A DNA stretch of 64,000 bases from contig OX439037.1 of the NCBI GenBank assembly GCA_949317995.1, positions 19,208,324-19,272,323 on the forward strand. The letters run 5' to 3'. The stretch comes from Acholoe squamosa (taxonomy: Eukaryota; Annelida; Polychaeta; Phyllodocida; Polynoidae). Shown one piece after another: positions 58,381 to 64,000 of the stretch (position 1 is the stretch's first letter; the number at the start of each line of letters is the position of its first letter). The notes beneath the pieces were generated by a model. That model worked only from the letters and a program-made list of their open reading frames with translations, did not search any database and was not told the DNA's origin. Made by a program: the position numbers and the translations under genes.

Positions 58381-59437
58381 ATGTGAAATGAAAAATGAAA
58401 TCAACGTTCAAAAATGAAATGTAAAATGAAAATCCAAATTTGATATTTATTTTAAAGATTGGTGCTGTCATTCTGTCAAATCATGCAAAACAACTTGTGC
58501 TTGACACCTTTTAACATAGAATTTGGGAATCTGCACATTTCACGAGAAAATGCTTAGTCACAAGTGATTTTCAACTTGATTCTGTCAAACTGTCAATCTG
58601 TCAATCTGTCAATTCATGCAAAAAAACAGGTATCTTTTACCATTCGTACTGACATATTCCATGTAGCATTGGTGGAGGATGAGTGAGATGGGGGATTAGG
58701 GGTCAGGTTATCAAGAAGTGTGCAATTACAAATTTTGTAAGAATGGTCAGTTTCTCAGAAAATGCCACATGGTTGGAAAATGCATATTTTGGCTTGGACT
58801 CAAATAAATTCAGATTGGGGACAGTTCGGGAGAAAACGCAATCTGGGACTTTGCAATATGAAATTCAGCAAAGGGGTTATGTTGAGAGAAAAACATACCT
58901 TATGACGTATCAAACTTGTTATTTTAAAAAATGGTCAGGTTAGCGGAAAAGCACACATATGGGACTTTTCATACTCGGAATTTCAGAAAAGGGTCATTTT
59001 AGCAGATGAACACACATTAAGATGTATCAAACTCTAACTCAATATGGTCAGGTTAGCAGAAAAACAGACATTTTGACTTTTCCATGTATCAATATTTCAA
59101 AAGTGGTCAAATTAGCAGAAAACAGGCTAGCAAACAAACATATTGTGACTTTTCAAAATCACAAATTTCAGAAAAAGGTGAGATTGGCAGAAAACACATG
59201 CTATAAAAGTATCACACTCAAAATGTTAAAAAGTAGTTAGATTAGCAGGAGAAAACACACATTTTGACTTTACGACTTATCAAAATTTCAAAAGTGGCAA
59301 AAAAGATGGTGGTCACAAGTTGTTTTGCATGGGTTGACAGATTGACAGCACCTATTTTTACATTGATAATCACTTTTGTATTTTCATTTTACATTTCATT
59401 TTTGAAAGTTGATTTCATATTTTTCAATTCACATTAT
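58381..59437. mobile_element. 1.06 kb fold-back element with about 120-bp inverted ends
   Basis: The left arm contains AAAATGAAATGTAAAATGAA and GGTGCTGTCATTCTGTCAA and ATGCAAAACAACTTGTG. The right arm is the inverse in the same order. The middle (about 58740-59300) consists of diverged units of about 75 bp sharing GGTCAGGTTAGCAGAAAA and CACACATTTTGACTTTTC. No transposase frame. Confidence 0.8.
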
Positions 59438-61744
59438 GCATTCAGATATAATAAAGATGCAATATTTGTTTAAACAGAGATATGCCCTACATATTAAACG
59501 TTATACATGTACCGACGTTAGTATTATTGTAATATGTTGGATTTTTTTCTTCAAAATAAGAAATATCAGATACCGGACATAATCCATCCGTGTTGGCCAA
59601 AACTAACAGATAAATACCACAATACTGCGTTCATAAAAAAGGTCAATGACCTGGGGATTTAATCTAAAATATCAGGGATGGAATCCTTGGTAAATGATAA
59701 AGCATACAGTGGAGATAAGGTATAGATGTGCTTGAAGATGCACCAAGGCAGACTGGGGCAAGGTTCATGACAATAATTATGACATGAATTCTAGAGTGAT
59801 ACCATCTCCTCCTGTTATCTTTACCAACAAAGGTATGGTTGTTTACAGACACACGTTAGGACAGTTTGTATGATTCCTCAGTGGGGCACACGTTTTGGGC
59901 CGCAATTTGTAAACCGACGTGAGCTAATCGAATGGCGTGTGCCACATTTTTTTGTGATTATTTTTTTATTCTGGAGGTCGGAGAAAGTTAGGCATAGGCA
60001 TATTACTTTTAAGGAAACCTATTTGCATCGTGCTCTAGCCGTGCTTTTTTCGTGTTCAGATTTACATACAGCTGGGGTGTGTATTTCTCAAAAGGAAAAT
60101 AAAGGAAAATTGGGCACATAAATTAAAACACAAACAAGGTTCTGCTGTATGGAACCTTTTTCTTTGTTTGCTTTGATATAACCTGCAACCCACTTTGCCT
60201 AATTGGTTTGTTGGACGTCATCCTTGGAGGACGAATAATGCTTCGTCGTGACAGACTTATCTTATTAAAATAAATTGGGTGAAAAACTGTAACACCAATG
60301 CAATGAGTGGGTACAGAATGCGATAAGCATTGATAACAAAAAGGTGAAAGTATGTAAGATAAGTTCCAAGAGATAGGCTCGCCCTTAATTCTAATTTGCA
60401 TTTAATGCCATGTGATGTCCCATAACTCAAAGTTGAAGGTCAATGTGTGAAAATAGCATGACCAAAATCAAAATGATAACATTGAACTATAGTAGCATGC
60501 TATCTTGTGCTATTGATAGCATATAATATCACAGTGTGCTGATATCAAATTGACTCAGGAACAAAGATACTAGGATCTTGTTATTGAATTACCATTACCA
60601 TTCCATCTATAATATAATATAATCATGCAAATCTAATAGTGTCAGACCAATTGTGGGATTGGTATGAGGGATTGAGTTTCATCCGCCAGTTCCAATGTTT
60701 CCACCCACTTACCTTCATTGTGCTATGTCCAGTAACGACACCGCCGCAATGATTATTTTCATCATGCACGATGCTGCCGTATTAGAGGGGGGGGGAGTAG
60801 AAATCAGCTTTTTTTTTTTTTATGGGGGGGGGGGTTCTAGAGGTCTTCCACTTTTCTAACTTTTTTTTTTAGAAAGATGCTAATTCTACAGTGGCATCTG
60901 AATGCCAGTTGGTATCACGTATACACAGTAGCATACGGCACATTATTAGTGCAGTCTCCCTCACGGTTACAACTATCAGTCTCTGAAAATGAATTCAAGT
61001 GTTTAAAGGAAATGTTTAAATGCTGATAATGTGCTCAATTAAATTAAGATTCTATGAAAAATGTGCGCATTCACAATTTGATCACGTGTACACATTTCAA
61101 ATCTAAATCCAAAGATACGTGTATCACTGTACTAGGAACCAATTTAAATATTGATTGTGAGTCGCTTCTGTTTTATTTTTTTAAATACTATTTCAAAAAT
61201 TATATTTTGGTTTATTTCTCTGAATTATAAAGATCATGGATGTTAAGTACACTGGATGGGAATCCTTATAGCATTGCAGTCTGATATCTGTTCCATGGGT
61301 CACCTGGTGAGCATCCGATGAACTACTCCAAAGGGTCCCCTAAATGACTGCCTGAAGATACCGGTAATTATTTTGGTCCAGTTGCAATTGGCATTTGTAT
61401 TTCATGTCTCTGATAAAGATGACTGTTTCAGCAAATTCAATATGACGGCTATTCATGAATCTAAGTTAACCAACAAACAGAAGATTAACACATAACAAAT
61501 GCACAATTTTATTCACATAGACTTTTATGGAAGAGGGTTCAACTCTCAAGGTTGTCTTTTAACAACAAAACTTCGATCAAATGGCTGGAAGTTCTGAAGT
61601 ACTGAAAAACAATAACAGTGTAATTACAGAATGAGTAATAGAAATTAAATGTTGCAGTTTGTACAGGTGATTAAAAAAGCCTTTACATATCAGCGGATAA
61701 TATGCAATTAAGGGGGCGGCCTGGGGTTTACTTGAATACAAATA

Positions 61745-61975
61745 CTAAATATATACATGCACAACCATAACAGTCGCAGTCTTGTCATGATATTCATCAA
61801 CATCAGGGTAACCTTTGTGGACGAATGAAGAGCTCCCATACTTTGAAGGCAAGATTTTCAAATTCATAGGACCACTAAGTATATCTGGGATATGCAAATT
61901 TTTAGGCAACAGATAACTCAACTTGATTCTTTTTCTTTCTATATGGCATCTTCCCAATATAGGGAGGATCATGCT
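61745..61975 (-). CDS. Candidate terminal exon of an unidentified minus-strand gene
   Basis: An acceptor-like ACTACTCAG precedes a 75-codon open stretch: ILPILGRCHIERKRIKLSYL, LPKNLHIPDILSGPMNLKIL, then PSKYGSSSFVHKGYPDVDEY and a stop at 61745. An AATAAA lies on the minus strand at about 61508-61513, some 230 nt downstream, as expected for a last exon. The protein family was not recognised, and no upstream exon is secure in the remaining 2 kb. Confidence 0.35.
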   Translation of the reverse strand, partial: SMILPILGRCHIERKRIKLSYLLPKNLHIPDILSGPMNLKILPSKYGSSSFVHKGYPDVDEYHDKTATVMVVHVYI

Positions 61976-62261
61976 GCTGAGTAGTTCTACCCCAAGCCCA
62001 GAGACCTTCTCCTAAGGAAAGTGCATTGCGAAATTGGTCAAGAGGAAGGGGACGCAGGGTGATGTATTAGGCGTTTGTGCTGGATGAATATGTAGGACAT
62101 TCAGTACTGTTTAGAGGAGCGGAGGGGAAATGAGAAAATTTACAAGGATAACGGATTAGTACAATGAAGTGGGGGATTATTGATGGGGATATGTGCAATT
62201 GATATTTACATAGGGATTAGGAAGCAAATAGGGAGAGTAGTGTACTGCAACTGGGAGTCCA

Positions 62262-62337
62262 CCCCAACCGGGACTCGAACCCGGATCTCCGACACTGCTT
62301 AATGTGGCACCATACCATTAGACCATTGGGACAATAA
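62262..62337 (-). repeat. tRNA-like sequence
   Basis: The minus strand reads CCCAATGGTCTAATGGTATG (A-box-like) and ATCCGGGTTCGAGTCCCGG (good T arm and B box). The anticodon stem does not fold with a seven-base loop, so a working tRNA is unlikely. Related text near 62760-62850 (TACACCACTAAGG, ACCCATTAGA) suggests a dispersed family. Confidence 0.5.
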
Positions 62338-64000
62338 CCCCAGTACACTACTAAGGAGAGATACTAGATTATAGTAGGACTACTCTCTGATTAAAACCAA
62401 ATGAGGACCTCGAAAAGGGATCGAAATAGCAAAAGAAGGACCTGCGGATTAAAGGAGTGTAATAAAAACTGCATGATCAGCCATACCTGTCACCATATGG
62501 CTTAAGTGCTATATTCATCTGATTATACTTACTCTTAGAACTGTTATTCAAATAGACAGATAGAGGGTGGCTGTGGGGATGGGCGGAAATGAGGGATGAG
62601 GAAGGGTCGGAGAAGAAGACAGGGGTAAGGGGTGCACATGGCAAAACAGGATAGAATTATGAAGGTGATGTATTCTGTCTTTTGTTATTTCCCACATAGT
62701 CTTCCCCGAGAACAGGCCTACTCAAACCCTGTTTAATACCCTGAAGTTTAATATCCAAATCAAAGTTTCTGATATTGCAGAACGGTATCCTACCCATTAG
62801 AAGACTGGAGTGTTACCCTCTACAGTACACCACTAAGGGAATGCACAGCAAGCTCCTTAGCATCTACAATCTATTATGGTCATGCACATGAGGGACAGAT
62901 CATTCAACAGGTCAAAGAACATTTTATCCATTCTATATACACTGGTAATTATAATCGCATCCCAATGCTTTGTTAGTTCGACCCCACCCCCGCATATGCC
63001 AGGTTTACACACATCTCTGAATTGTCACTTTTTACAGAAATATACTAGAGCTATGTATACAGTTATAAGGTATATTTACAACTCAATTTCTTATAATATA
63101 ACATACCCCCGAAACAAACAAAAAAAGAAGAAAGACAAAAAAGTGAACAAAAGGAAAAGAAATGACAGCAAAAACCATCGGATAAATATCAATAATTATA
63201 CAAGACAGTGACAGGTATGGGATACATGTATTTTGATAGATGCCATATCATGTGTGACTGATTCTGATTCCAGAAATTTTATGGTTCAAATTTCGATTTA
63301 GAGAGAAAGTACAAAAGGTGAATTTGAGAAAGGGTGAGCAGAATACTTCACCTATGCACCGTTAAACAGGAAACGTGTATCTAAGAGGTATTATTCATCA
63401 TCGTATTTCATGTGTATGAATGCAAATAGTGATTCAAAGGGTGACATACTGCCTCACTTAACCCTTAAAAGACAGCGGCCCATACAGTTTAATCAACCAT
63501 GTGCTGTGTTTTCTATGATGCATGGAGGCAGCATTAGTATAGGAAACTTGCCAGGACTGGATTCATTCATCAAACTGACCGTACGAGATTGATACACCCC
63601 TGGAGGATCGCCATTGATGCATAATATGTGACAGGATCTGCGAAAAGGGTCCTTAGTGCAGGGTGCATTGAGGTCCCTATTCCCAGTATATGTCACATAT
63701 GTATACTGAGCATGATGCATGGATGCACCGAGGAAAGGTTACTAACCAGGCTCAATGCATTGAAATAGTTACCTAATGTTCAGACTGTAGAATGAAAAAT
63801 GAGGTCGCTATGGTCAAGTGCGATTGCATTACGAAAGTAAGTTTTATGAAGTGATTCTTTTTTCAATTGTATTCCCCTTGTCAACATCAAGTTAGATAAA
63901 TCCGAAAAAAAGAAGATTTTTGAAACTTCTACTTCAGTTTGTCTCACATTATTAACCTGGGATTATGGGTGATTACCATAGTTGGTATTAGGCAACAGGA

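Larger units (their letters stand above)
57530..64000. other. Intergenic region upstream of the DOMON gene
   Basis: Mostly AT-rich unique sequence. It contains a fold-back element (58381-59437), a candidate terminal exon (61745-61975), a tRNA-like repeat (62262-62337) and an AT-rich low-complexity run near 63100-63160. A short readable stretch at 63493-63720 (minus) could be an exon but lacks convincing splice sites. Otherwise I see nothing recognisable. Confidence 0.5.

Noticed and set aside
63493..63720. 75-codon minus-strand frame as an exon
   Set aside because: A plus-strand frame across the same bases is equally readable, and the splice sites are weak.

Overview
The window is intron-rich animal genomic DNA, not bacterial. 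Coding exons are short, split by GT..AG introns, and separated by AT-rich sequence full of palindromic miniature transposons, microsatellites and tRNA-like repeats. The proteins are of bilaterian type. The compact introns and repeat style would suit a marine invertebrate deuterostome such as amphioxus, but the species is an inference.

Layout. (1) 301-10722, plus strand: an apparently intact eight-exon NUP43 gene, a WD40 nucleoporin of the Y complex (387 codons). (2) 11656-25312, plus strand: an apparently intact twelve-exon malic enzyme gene with a mitochondrial-type leader (629 codons) and a 7.5 kb first intron. (3) 25313-31900: the malic enzyme 3' region and a gene-poor stretch holding inverted repeats and one long hairpin. 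(4) 32685-57088, minus strand: a secreted Reeler plus DOMON gene related to the FRRS1/SDR2 family. It has four tandem DOMON units, each coded by the same four-exon pattern. It converges tail to tail on the malic enzyme gene. (5) 57100-64000: mostly intergenic, with a fold-back element, tRNA-like repeats and one candidate terminal exon of another minus-strand gene.

The main surprise lies inside the DOMON gene. Between its second and third DOMON units sits a 13.0 kb element (36912-49942) with long terminal inverted repeats, 5'-AG...CT-3' ends and a perfect 6-bp target duplication (ATTCAA). These are the structural hallmarks of a Polinton/Maverick. Inside it are several TATA-headed or densely open coding blocks on both strands, mostly broken. 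Later insertions include two pogo-like MITEs, another MITE family also present in the malic enzyme gene, and a GC-rich retroelement-like island. No DNA polymerase B or integrase was recognised.

The same host gene carries a second hit: an 888-bp TA-flanked transposon inside a DOMON exon. Removing it restores exactly the 177-nt length of the sister exons. The first Reeler exon also lacks its expected neighbour. As sequenced, the DOMON gene probably cannot make its full product, or this is a damaged allele. NUP43 and malic enzyme are housekeeping genes with no evident functional link to the DOMON gene.
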